Assembly (NCBI GenBank): GCA_050485385.1
Contig: JBJHBG010000168.1
Location: 1-7,161, forward strand
Reading direction: 5' to 3'
Source: RECO01 sp050485385
GTDB lineage: Bacteria; Pseudomonadota; Alphaproteobacteria; Geminicoccales; Geminicoccaceae
Length of the DNA stretch: 7,161 nt
This document shows positions 1 through 5,795 of the stretch, in pieces; position 1 is the first letter of the stretch; each line of letters begins with the position of its first letter. A program made the position numbers and the translations under genes. The notes below the pieces were generated by a model, which ran no database searches, was not told the origin of the DNA, and was given only the letters and a program-made list of their open reading frames with translations.

Positions 1-74
1 CTCCCGGCCTTGGCGGCGAGGGCCACGGCCTTGGCGACCAGCGGGGTGTCGATGCTGACGATGAGGAGACGCAT
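1..74 (-). CDS. flbD: FlbD, sigma-54-dependent flagellar regulator (N-terminus only, runs off the left edge)
   Basis: Only the first 24 codons are visible, reading MRLLIVSIDTPLVAKAVALA and then AKAG. The opening MRLLIV and the spacing up to the K-A-G segment resemble the receiver-like N-terminus of FlbD as I remember it (MRLLVV..LNGQL..A.K.A..RGA). FlbD is an NtrC-family activator with receiver-like, AAA+ and helix-turn-helix domains; in Caulobacter it activates late sigma-54 flagellar promoters and represses fliF. The ATG at 72-74 is preceded by an acceptable ribosome binding site (GGAAGA, 6 nt upstream). The gene lies 39 nt after the fliN stop, the place flbD holds at the end of the fliF operon in Caulobacter. 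The diagnostic AAA+ domain is outside the window, so the call rests on a short stretch plus position. A different receiver-like protein is possible. Confidence 0.72.
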   Translation of the reverse strand, partial: MRLLIVSIDTPLVAKAVALAAKAG

Positions 75-113
75 GGCGATCTTCCGTTGAGGGCAGGCGG
101 GGGAGGGGGAGGC

Positions 114-431
114 TTACTGCTCGCCCTTGATGATTTCGGTCATGGTGACGCCCAGATGGTCGTCGACCACGAGGACCTCGCCGCGTGCGACGAGGCGGTT
201 GTTGACGTAGATGTCGACCGGCTCGCCGACCTTGCGGTCGAGCTCGACGACCGCACCGCGGCCGAGCCGCAGCAATTGGCTGACCGGCATCGAGGTCCGG
301 CCGAGGACGGCCGCGAGTTGCACCGGCACCTCGTAGACCGCACCCAGTTCGGCCTGGAGGTTACGGTCGACGGTTTTCGCCGGGGGGCTCGCCGGACGGT
401 CGGTCGAGGGCGTGGTGTCCTGGTCGCTCAT
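114..431 (-). CDS. fliN: FliN, flagellar rotor switch (C-ring) protein
   Basis: FliN forms the base of the cytoplasmic C ring and helps set rotation direction and dock export components. The product is 105 residues, a normal length for the short alphaproteobacterial FliN. Residues 1-25 are a polar, Pro-rich leader (MSDQDTTPSTDRPASPPAK). Residues about 30-103 are one SpoA (surface presentation) domain with the usual pattern: VPVQLAAVLGRTSMPVSQLL, then RLGRGAVVELD, EPVDIYVNNRLVARGEVLVV and a closing GVTMTEII. The frame stays open upstream inside fliH, but the ATG at 429-431 is the right start: it gives the family length, overlaps the fliH stop as ATGA, and has AGAGGA about 8 nt upstream. The overlap suggests translational coupling to fliH. 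FliM is not encoded in this window. Confidence 0.96.
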   Translation of the reverse strand: MSDQDTTPSTDRPASPPAKTVDRNLQAELGAVYEVPVQLAAVLGRTSMPVSQLLRLGRGAVVELDRKVGEPVDIYVNNRLVARGEVLVVDDHLGVTMTEIIKGEQ

Positions 432-1177
432 GAGGGCATCCTCTTCGGGTCGGTAGCCGGGGCTGCGGGTTCTGCGGTCGTGGCCTCGTCGAGCCACCCG
501 GCACATACGGCGAGGGCGTCGTCGACGAGGTCGTCGAGGCGGCGTTCGGCACGGCCGTCGACCCAGTCGACGCGGGCATCGCCCGGTGCCAGCCGGTCGT
601 CGGCGACGATTTCGATCCGGCCGTCGAAGCCGGCTTCCAGGGCGAGCTTCGGCAGCAGGCCGGCGAGGTCGGTCTGTACGGCGCGGGCCACCGCCACCGT
701 CACCTCGGGCCGCCTGTCGAGGCGGGCGCACAGGCTCTGCAGGGCCGACGCAAGGTCGTCGACCGGAAGCTTGGCCGCGGCCGCCGGGACGACGCGCCGC
801 GCGACCGCGGCGACGATCTCCAGCATGCGGGCTGTGTCCTGCCGTTGCCCGGCGCGGCGGCGGGCCAGCTCGGCGCCGAGTCCGGCAGCGACGGCTTCCG
901 CCGCGCGGGCGAGGGCGGCCGTCTGTTCGCTGCGCGCTTCGGCGAGGGCGGCGGCGCGGACCTCGGTGGCACAAAGCTCCAGCCGACGCTGCAACTCGGC
1001 CTCGTCGATGCGCGGCGGTTCGGCGGTCTGCTCCGGCTCGGCGGTCGGTGCGGCGGCCGGCTCCGGCTCGGGCCGCTCGCGCTCGGCGAGCAGGTCCACG
1101 AGCCGGCGCTGGCCGGTGGTACCGAGGGTGCGGCGTTGGATGCCGAAGCTCGCATCGGGGGTGAAGGCGTGCGCCAT
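428..1177 (-). CDS. fliH: FliH (FlbE), flagellar export ATPase-associated protein
   Basis: FliH dimers bind and restrain the export ATPase FliI and bring it to the export gate or C ring. The product is 249 residues. Residues 1-30 (MAHAFTPDASFGIQRRTLGT...) resemble the conserved N-terminal segment, which is known to contact FliN or FlhA in this family. Residues 35-60 are an acidic Pro/Ala/Glu linker. Residues 58-112 form a long Ala/Glu/Arg helix likely to be a coiled coil. Residues 115-230 match the C-terminal FliI-binding domain, including the typical GDARVDWVDGRAERR near 199-213. An acidic, Ala/Pro-rich tail of about 20 residues follows. The ATG at 1175-1177 sits 3 nt after the fliG TAG with no clear ribosome binding site, so re-initiation after fliG is likely. 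The sequence is poorly conserved, as is usual for FliH, and the call relies on the C-terminal motif plus gene order. In Caulobacter this position is called flbE. Confidence 0.9.
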   Translation of the reverse strand: MAHAFTPDASFGIQRRTLGTTGQRRLVDLLAERERPEPEPAAAPTAEPEQTAEPPRIDEAELQRRLELCATEVRAAALAEARSEQTAALARAAEAVAAGLGAELARRRAGQRQDTARMLEIVAAVARRVVPAAAAKLPVDDLASALQSLCARLDRRPEVTVAVARAVQTDLAGLLPKLALEAGFDGRIEIVADDRLAPGDARVDWVDGRAERRLDDLVDDALAVCAGWLDEATTAEPAAPATDPKRMPS

Positions 1178-1180
1178 GGC

Positions 1181-2194
1181 CTAGAACACCAACTCGTCGT
1201 CTTTGCTGTCGGCGAGGAAGATCTCGCCCTGCGCCGCCAGCTCCTTGGCCGTGTTGACCATCGCCATCTGCGCTTCTTCGACGTCGCGCAGCCGCACCGG
1301 TCCCATGGTCTCCATCTCCTCGGCCAGGATCTTGCCGGCACGCTCGCTCATGTTGGCGAAGAACAGGTCGCGAACCGGCTTGCTGGCGCCCTTGAGCGCC
1401 ACGGTGAGCTGGTCGTTGCCGACGCTGCGCATCAGCGTGCGGATGCCGTTGCCGTCGAGCTTGCCGAGGTCCTCGAAGGTGAACATCAGCGCCTTGATCC
1501 GCTCCGCCGCCTCCTTGTTCCGCTCCTCCAGCATGCCGAGGAAGCGTCCCTCGGTGTTGCGATCGAAGAAGTTGAAGATCTCCGCCATGACCTCGTGGTT
1601 GTCGCGGCGGTTGGTGCGGGCGAGGTTGCTCATGAACTCGGCCCTGAGCGTCTTCTCGACATCGGCCAGGATTTCCTTCTGCACGACCTCCATCCGGAGC
1701 ATGCGCATGACCACCTCGAGGGCGAAGTCGTCGGGCAGGTTGCCGAGAACCCGGGCGGCGTGGTCGGGACGGATGCGGGAAAGCACCACGGCCACGGTCT
1801 GCGGGTATTCGTTCTTCAGGTAGGAGGCGAGCACGGCTTCGTTGACGTTGCCGAGCTTGTCCCAGACCGTGCGCCCGGCGGGGCCGCGAATCTCGTCCAT
1901 GATCGCGTCGACGCGCTCGTTGTCGAGGAAGCGGGTCAGGAGCTTCTCGGTGGTTTCGAAGCTGCCGACGATGCCGCCCGCCGACGACATCTTCTCGCCG
2001 AATTCCTTCAGGATGCGCTCGACCACCTCGGCATCGACGGAGCCGAGGATCGACATGATCTGCGACAGCTCCTTGATCTCGTCGATGTCGAGTTTGGCGA
2101 ACATCTTGCCGACGTGCTCCTCGCTGACGGCGAGCATGATGATCGCCGCCTTCTCGGGGCCGGTCAGCGCTTCGTAGCTGGTGATGGTCGGCAT
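1181..2194 (-). CDS. fliG: FliG, flagellar motor switch protein
   Basis: FliG couples the MS ring to the C ring and takes torque from the stator. The product has the usual family length of 337 residues. The N-terminal domain (about 1-100) begins TSYEALTGPEKAAIIMLAVS and binds FliF. The middle domain carries EYPQ at 129-132, the form of the EHPQ motif I associate with alphaproteobacteria, inside LKNEYPQTVAVVLSRIRPDH. The hinge motif MFTFEDL is at 237-243. The C-terminal torque helix keeps the charged residues known from E. coli: K268, R285, E292 and E293 (in place of two Asp) and R301 in GPVRL. The ATG at 2192-2194 lies 4 nt after the fliF stop with only a weak purine stretch upstream, so coupling to fliF translation is likely. 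fliH follows after 3 nt. No truncation or missing key residue is seen. Confidence 0.98.
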   Translation of the reverse strand: MPTITSYEALTGPEKAAIIMLAVSEEHVGKMFAKLDIDEIKELSQIMSILGSVDAEVVERILKEFGEKMSSAGGIVGSFETTEKLLTRFLDNERVDAIMDEIRGPAGRTVWDKLGNVNEAVLASYLKNEYPQTVAVVLSRIRPDHAARVLGNLPDDFALEVVMRMLRMEVVQKEILADVEKTLRAEFMSNLARTNRRDNHEVMAEIFNFFDRNTEGRFLGMLEERNKEAAERIKALMFTFEDLGKLDGNGIRTLMRSVGNDQLTVALKGASKPVRDLFFANMSERAGKILAEEMETMGPVRLRDVEEAQMAMVNTAKELAAQGEIFLADSKDDELVF

Positions 2195-2198
2195 CGGT

Positions 2199-3875
2199 TC
2201 AGTCCGTCGCTTGCAGCCAGTGGCGGATCGCCCGCACGGCCTCCTCGGGGTGTTCGTCGATCAGGTCGGTGACGCGGCCGAGCAGGGAGGCCCGGATCTG
2301 GCCGCGGATCTGGTTGATCTGCAGCATCTCCTCGGTCCGCTCGGTCTCGACCGCGAGGGCTGCCGAACTGCCCGGCTCGATCAGGACCTGGCCTTCGTTG
2401 GTCACGGTCAGCCCACTCTGCGTGGTGAGGGCTGGCCTGGCGTCGGCCGGGAAGGCGCGCTTCAGGAGCGGCCGCCCGACGAACAGGGCCAGCAGCAGGG
2501 TGATCAAGAGCAGGGTGAGGGCTTGGCCGAACACGCCCCAGAGGCCGCGCGCCACGTCGAGCAGCGTTTCCTCCGGCTCGGCTACGACGTCGGCCACGGC
2601 GAACGGACGATTGATGACCCGCACGACGTCGCCGCGTGTCTCGTCGACACCGGCCGCGCTGATCACCAGGGTCTCGATCGCGGCGAGTTCGTCCTCGCTG
2701 CGCGGCGCGTAGACCACCTCGCCAGCGGCGTTGGTGGTCTGGCTGCCGTCGACCAGGACGGCGATGGAGAGACGGCGCACCCGCCCGCCCTGCTGGACGT
2801 GGTTGCGCACGGTGCGGCTGATCTCGAAGTTCGTGGTTTCCTCGCTGCGCGAGGTGCGTTCGCTGGTGCCTGCCTCGCCGCCGGCCTCGACCGGGTCGGG
2901 CAACGGCAGGTTGTTCTGCACCGTCACCGCGGCGCCGTCGCGGTCGACCAGCTCGCTCTGCTCCTCGACGATCTGCGTGCTGCGCGCGACCTGGCTGTTG
3001 GGGTCGTACTCCTCCGACGTCACGGTGACGTGGTCGAAGTCCAGGTCGGCCGTGACGTTGACGTGGACCCGGCCCGGACCGAGCGACCGCTCCAGCAGGG
3101 CGCGGATGCGGTCGTTCAGCCGCTCTTCGTAGGCGCGCTGGAAGGCCTCGGCGCGGCCGGGGATCAACCGCTCGTCGTCGTCCTCCTGGGCGAGGAGTTG
3201 GCCACGGTCGTCGACCACGGTGACCTGCCGCGCCTGCAGCCAGGGCACCGCGCCGGCGACGAGATGCCGGATGGCGGCGATCTGCTCGGCGCCGAGGCCG
3301 TCGCGGCGGTTGAGACGCACGACGACGGAAGCCGAGGCCGGGGCGGCGTCGCGCTGGAACAGCTCGCGCTTGGGCTGGACGAGGTGGACGCGGGCGGAGC
3401 GGACCGCGTCCATCGCGGCGATGGTCCGGGCCAACTCGCCTTCGAGCGCGCGCAGGAGGTTGACGTTGGCCTCGAACTGGCTGGTGCCGAGGGTGGAGCG
3501 GTCGTCGAAGATCTCGTAGCCCACGTTGCCGGAGGCGGGCAGGCCCTCCTGCGCCATCTGCATGCGCAGCCGCAGGACCTCGCCCTCGGGCACCATCACG
3601 GCACTGCCGTCGGGGGTCAGCCGATAGGGGACGCGCAGGCCGTCGAGGCGGTCGGTCACCACCAGGGCGTCGGCTGGCTCCAAGCCGGTGAAGAGGAGGG
3701 CGTAGTCCGGGGTCGTGAGCTTCCAGCCGACGAAGCCGAGAAAGGCGACGAGGCCGAGCATCAGGGCGCCGAGCGGCACGAGCCGTGCCGGGCCGACCCG
3801 TTGCACGAAGGCACGCACGCCGGCCATCGGATCGCGGCCGAGCGTGACCGGTGCCGTCGTCCCTGTCGCTTCCAT
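2199..3875 (-). CDS. fliF: FliF, flagellar MS-ring protein
   Basis: FliF oligomerises in the inner membrane into the MS ring that houses the export gate. From the ATG at 3873-3875 the product is 558 residues. TM1 is about residues 32-51 (LVPLGALMLGLVAFLGFVGW). The YscJ/FliF ring-building domains follow, with ARVHLVQPKRELF, ASASVVVRLNRRDGLGAEQI and a RHLVAGAVPWL stretch. A charged beta-collar region comes next, then TM2 about 448-470 (LTLLLITLLLALFVGRPLL). The C-terminal FliG-binding helices end DLIDEHPEEAVRAIRHWLQ. The start is uncertain. The frame is open to a TTG at 3932, a GTG at 3896 has a GGGGG stretch 7 nt upstream, and an ATG at 3827 would remove the N-terminal 16 residues. I prefer 3875 or 3896 because a CtrA box at 3948-3962 predicts transcription starting near 3920-3930, at or after the TTG. 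The gene heads the fliF-fliG-fliH-fliN-flbD operon. Confidence 0.97.
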   Translation of the reverse strand: MEATGTTAPVTLGRDPMAGVRAFVQRVGPARLVPLGALMLGLVAFLGFVGWKLTTPDYALLFTGLEPADALVVTDRLDGLRVPYRLTPDGSAVMVPEGEVLRLRMQMAQEGLPASGNVGYEIFDDRSTLGTSQFEANVNLLRALEGELARTIAAMDAVRSARVHLVQPKRELFQRDAAPASASVVVRLNRRDGLGAEQIAAIRHLVAGAVPWLQARQVTVVDDRGQLLAQEDDDERLIPGRAEAFQRAYEERLNDRIRALLERSLGPGRVHVNVTADLDFDHVTVTSEEYDPNSQVARSTQIVEEQSELVDRDGAAVTVQNNLPLPDPVEAGGEAGTSERTSRSEETTNFEISRTVRNHVQQGGRVRRLSIAVLVDGSQTTNAAGEVVYAPRSEDELAAIETLVISAAGVDETRGDVVRVINRPFAVADVVAEPEETLLDVARGLWGVFGQALTLLLITLLLALFVGRPLLKRAFPADARPALTTQSGLTVTNEGQVLIEPGSSAALAVETERTEEMLQINQIRGQIRASLLGRVTDLIDEHPEEAVRAIRHWLQATD

Positions 3876-3887
3876 CACCCCGGCGTC

Positions 3888-3934
3888 GCTTGCCACCTTC
3901 GGACCCCCGAAACGCTCCGTTTCAGGTGGCAAGC
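3888..3934 (-). repeat. Perfect 11-bp inverted repeat with nested hairpins at the fliF 5' end
   Basis: The arms GCTTGCCACCT (3888-3898) and AGGTGGCAAGC (3924-3934) are exact reverse complements 25 nt apart. The spacer folds again in two ways: TCGG-accc-CCGA (3899-3910) and GAAACG-ctc-CGTTTC (3909-3923). These share two bases, so a three-armed fold would lose a little of the second stem. The element starts 13 nt downstream of the CtrA box and covers the expected fliF transcription start. Its position matches that of the FlbD operator at the Caulobacter fliF promoter, where FlbD represses. It could also be an mRNA leader structure, since one arm contains an AGGTGG Shine-Dalgarno-like string. 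The repeat is seen directly; the function is inferred. Confidence 0.75.
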
Positions 3935-3947
3935 TGCGCCCGGATGG

Positions 3948-3962
3948 CTAATACGAGGTTAA
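3948..3962 (-). promoter_or_regulatory. CtrA-binding box of the fliF operon promoter
   Basis: Read on the minus strand the sequence is TTAACCTCGTATTAG, that is TTAA-N7-TTAG. This is 7 of 8 matches to the CtrA consensus TTAA-N7-TTAA, and the first half also matches the common TTAACC extension. It lies in the short gap between sciP and fliF, an AT-rich spot in otherwise GC-rich DNA. In Caulobacter, CtrA boxes at early flagellar promoters overlap the -35 region, so transcription here would begin near 3920-3930. SciP, encoded just upstream, is known to antagonise CtrA at such promoters. Binding itself is inferred. Confidence 0.8.
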
Positions 3963-3966
3963 CGGT

Positions 3967-3982
3967 CGGCGAAGTCTTGCCG
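3967..3982. promoter_or_regulatory. Imperfect palindrome upstream of the CtrA box (possible operator)
   Basis: On the minus strand this reads CGGCAAGACTTCGCCG: CGGCAAG and CTT-GCCG pair around a central A, with one extra C. It lies between the sciP stop and the CtrA box, 4 bp from the latter. It is not followed by a T-run on either strand, so it does not look like an intrinsic terminator. A CGGCAA/GCCG pattern is reminiscent of FlbD target (ftr) elements as I remember them, but I cannot verify that. Treat it as a candidate site only. Confidence 0.35.
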
Positions 3983-3996
3983 GGCGACGGTGGGGT

Positions 3997-4263
3997 TCAG
4001 CCGCGATAGCGCTGGAGGCGCGTCACGCGAAGACCCAGGACGCCATGCCGCTCGATCATCCGCTGCCAGCACAGGAACTCTTCGCCGGTTAGCCCGTAGC
4101 GGTCGCAGGCCTCGTCGAGGGTCAGGCGACCGTCGCGTACGGCGCGCACCACCTGGGCCTTGCGACTGGCGACCCACCGCTCGGTATCCGGTGGTGGCAG
4201 ATCGTCCAGGGCGTCTCGAACCTCCAAGGGCTGGGTCTCCGTTCGCTCCGCATAAGCCGACAT
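3997..4263 (-). CDS. sciP: SciP, CtrA-inhibitory helix-turn-helix protein (DUF1153)
   Basis: In Caulobacter, SciP binds CtrA and promoter DNA and blocks CtrA-dependent transcription late in the cell cycle. The product is 88 residues (the Caulobacter protein is about 90). The DUF1153 signature is nearly complete: DLPPPDTERWVASRKAQVV (21-39), then LTLDEACDRYGLTGEEFLCWQ (47-67) as the helix-turn-helix, and MIERHGVLGLRVTRLQRYR (69-87). The ATG at 4261-4263 is chosen because GGGAGA stands 6 nt upstream. A longer frame to 4353 would add 30 residues unlike the family and would swallow the leader hairpin. Residues 1-20 lack the GPDG.PLTLA-type motif I expect before DLPPP, so the N-terminus is divergent. 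The gene sits between flgE and fliF, both part of the CtrA-controlled flagellar programme, where it would dampen the regulator that switches them on. Confidence 0.93.
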   Translation of the reverse strand: MSAYAERTETQPLEVRDALDDLPPPDTERWVASRKAQVVRAVRDGRLTLDEACDRYGLTGEEFLCWQRMIERHGVLGLRVTRLQRYRG

Positions 4264-4269
4264 TTCAGG

Positions 4270-4275
4270 TCTCCC
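4270..4275 (-). promoter_or_regulatory. Ribosome binding site fixing the sciP start
   Basis: GGGAGA on the minus strand, 6 nt before the ATG at 4261-4263. It is the only good Shine-Dalgarno match in the leader and argues against the upstream in-frame ATG codons at 4353 and 4350. Confidence 0.75.
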
Positions 4276-4283
4276 GAACACGA

Positions 4284-4303
4284 GGGGCGTCCAACGACGC
4301 CCC
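4284..4303 (-). repeat. 8-bp perfect hairpin in the sciP leader
   Basis: GGGGCGTC and GACGCCCC are perfect complements around a 4-nt loop (CAAC on the plus strand). The hairpin ends 8 nt before the sciP ribosome binding site. On the minus strand it is followed by CTCGTGTTCGG, with no U-run, so it does not read as an intrinsic terminator of the flgE transcript. It could stabilise the 3' end of processed hook mRNA, influence sciP translation, or act as a protein site. Confidence 0.6.
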
Positions 4304-4354
4304 CAAATTCCGCCAGAAAGCCCAACGAAGTGTAAAATGCTCACCGTCATCATA

Positions 4355-4369
4355 GTAAAAAACGGTTAG
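4355..4369 (-). promoter_or_regulatory. Weak CtrA-like box upstream of sciP
   Basis: On the minus strand CTAA-CCGTTTT-TTAC matches the CtrA pattern TTAA-N7-TTAA at 6 of 8 positions. It lies in the AT-rich flgE-sciP gap, about 90-105 nt before the sciP start. CtrA is reported to activate sciP in Caulobacter, so a site is expected here. Six matches in AT-rich sequence can also arise by chance. Confidence 0.4.
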
Positions 4370-4375
4370 CTACAC

Positions 4376-5764
4376 TCAGCGGACGACGCGGATCAACTCG
4401 TCGAGCATCTGATCGGCAGTGCTGATGATCTTGGAGCTGGCAGAGTAAGCGCGCTGTGTGATGATCATTTTGCTGAATTCTTCGGCGATATCGACGTTGG
4501 CAGCCTCGAGCGACGACGGAACGATCGTGCCGGCGCCGCCGATGCCGGCGAAGCGCAGGTTGTATTGCCCGGCAAGGTCGGTTGCCGCGTAGACGTTGCC
4601 GCTGCGCGGATCGAGCGCCGCCGGGTTGGGGAAGGTGGCGATCGGCAGCTTGTACAGCCGTCGCTCCTCGCCGTTGGTGAAGGACGCCTTCACGTAGCCG
4701 AACTCGTCGATCATGACGCCGTTCAACTCGCCGACCTCGGCACCGTTCTGGTTGACGTAGGCGATGTTGTTCGGGCTGGCGAACTGGGTCAGGCCCGTGG
4801 TGGTGCCGGGGTCGCCGAAGTCGAACGCGACGACGCTGTTCTGGCTGCCGTCGGCGTTGTTCCAGTCGATGGTGACCTCGCCGTTCGGGCCCGCCAAGCC
4901 GGGCGTGAGGTTGACCGTGTCCAAGGAGCCGTTCGCGTTGAAGGTGATGGTGCCGGCGGCGAGGCGCCCGTTGGTGTGGGTGCCACCGTTCAACAGGTTC
5001 TGGTCGGCGTAGATTTCGACGAACCATTCGTTGGGGTTGGCCGGATTGTCGTCCTTGAGGAACCCCACGGTCACCATCTTCGGCCGGCCGAGGCTGTCGT
5101 AGATGCGGATGTCGCGGGTGAAGGCCGGCTGGATGCCGTCGTTGGGCACGATGCCGTTCTTCTGGTTGTGGTGCCAGAGCGCCATGTCGTTGGTGCCTTG
5201 GACGTAGGTGTCCGGCGGCACGTTCTGATTGGCCGTGGGCGTCTTGCTGTCGACGTTGAGATTGGCGCCGATGTCGACCGCCGTGGTGGCCGTGGCGACG
5301 CCTTGGATCTGCCGGACGTTGACCGTCTCCAGCGCGTTGACGTCGACGATGTTGCCGTTCACGTCGAGCACCCAGCCCTGCAGGTAGAAGCCGGACGGCG
5401 TGCGCAGATTGCCGAAGAAGTCGGGCTCGAACGAGCCGGCGCGGGTGTAGAACTGCTCGGCCGGACCGGCCACCTGGTCGCGCACCACGAACAGGCCGTT
5501 GCCGGAGATGGCGGCGTCGGTGGTCGACGAACTCGCCTGGATCAGCCCTTGCTTCTCCATGCTGTAGGAGGTGTAGGCGCGCACGCCGCCCGGGCTGTAG
5601 GTGAGGGTGTGCGCGGCGCGCGTCACCATGTTGGCGAACTGGGGCGACGCGCTGCGATAGGCCGTCGTGTTCACGTTCGCCACGTTGTCGGAGATCATGC
5701 TCAGGGCCTTGCTCTGCGCGGTGAGGCCCGAGACGCTGGAGAAGAGGGATCCAAAGAGGCTCAT
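4376..5764 (-). CDS. flgE: FlgE, flagellar hook protein
   Basis: FlgE polymerises outside the cell into the hook, the joint between rod and filament. The product is 462 residues, within the family range. The N-terminal axial segment is classical (MSLFGSLFSSVSGLTAQSKA, then LSMISDNVANVNTTAYRSAS). Next come the conserved FlgE/F/G body (SMEKQGLIQASSSTTDAAIS, GNGLFVVRD, FYTRAGSF, GNLRTPSGFYLQGW), a variable surface-exposed middle rich in Asn and Asp, and a C-terminal helix (SSLEAANVDIAEEFSKMIIT, QRAYSASSKIISTADQMLDE). As expected for the flagellar export route, there is no cleavable signal peptide. The ATG at 5762-5764 has GAAGGA about 8 nt upstream and follows the flgD stop by 31 nt. The NVNTTAYR motif and C-terminus separate it from FlgF, FlgG and FlgK. 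No sigma-54 promoter is seen directly upstream, so it probably shares the flgD transcript. Confidence 0.97.
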   Translation of the reverse strand: MSLFGSLFSSVSGLTAQSKALSMISDNVANVNTTAYRSASPQFANMVTRAAHTLTYSPGGVRAYTSYSMEKQGLIQASSSTTDAAISGNGLFVVRDQVAGPAEQFYTRAGSFEPDFFGNLRTPSGFYLQGWVLDVNGNIVDVNALETVNVRQIQGVATATTAVDIGANLNVDSKTPTANQNVPPDTYVQGTNDMALWHHNQKNGIVPNDGIQPAFTRDIRIYDSLGRPKMVTVGFLKDDNPANPNEWFVEIYADQNLLNGGTHTNGRLAAGTITFNANGSLDTVNLTPGLAGPNGEVTIDWNNADGSQNSVVAFDFGDPGTTTGLTQFASPNNIAYVNQNGAEVGELNGVMIDEFGYVKASFTNGEERRLYKLPIATFPNPAALDPRSGNVYAATDLAGQYNLRFAGIGGAGTIVPSSLEAANVDIAEEFSKMIITQRAYSASSKIISTADQMLDELIRVVR

Positions 5765-5795
5765 GGATTGGGTCCTTCGGTTTGGCTAGGCCGGG

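Noticed and set aside
432..974. Upstream extension of the fliN frame
   Set aside because: The extension is Arg/Pro-rich, overlaps fliH almost entirely and is absent from the FliN family. The ATG at 431 has a ribosome binding site and gives the normal length.
967..982. TGGCAC on the plus strand as a sigma-54 promoter
   Set aside because: The -12 element (TTGC) is missing at the required spacing, and the site lies inside fliH on the wrong strand.
2181..3962. Plus-strand open frame of 593 codons opposite fliF, and similar long frames at 845-2272 and 4565-5863
   Set aside because: Their translations are low-complexity His/Arg/Asp/Val/Gly-rich sequence typical of the antisense frame of GC-rich genes. 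The opposite strand encodes clear FliF, FliG and FlgE.
4264..4353. 30-residue N-terminal extension of sciP
   Set aside because: It does not resemble the family, would cover the hairpin and part of the likely promoter leader, and the ATG at 4263 has a good Shine-Dalgarno sequence.
4355..4375. T-run on the minus strand after flgE as an intrinsic terminator
   Set aside because: Six U residues are present, but no stable stem precedes them; only 3-4 bp pairings can be drawn at the flgE end.
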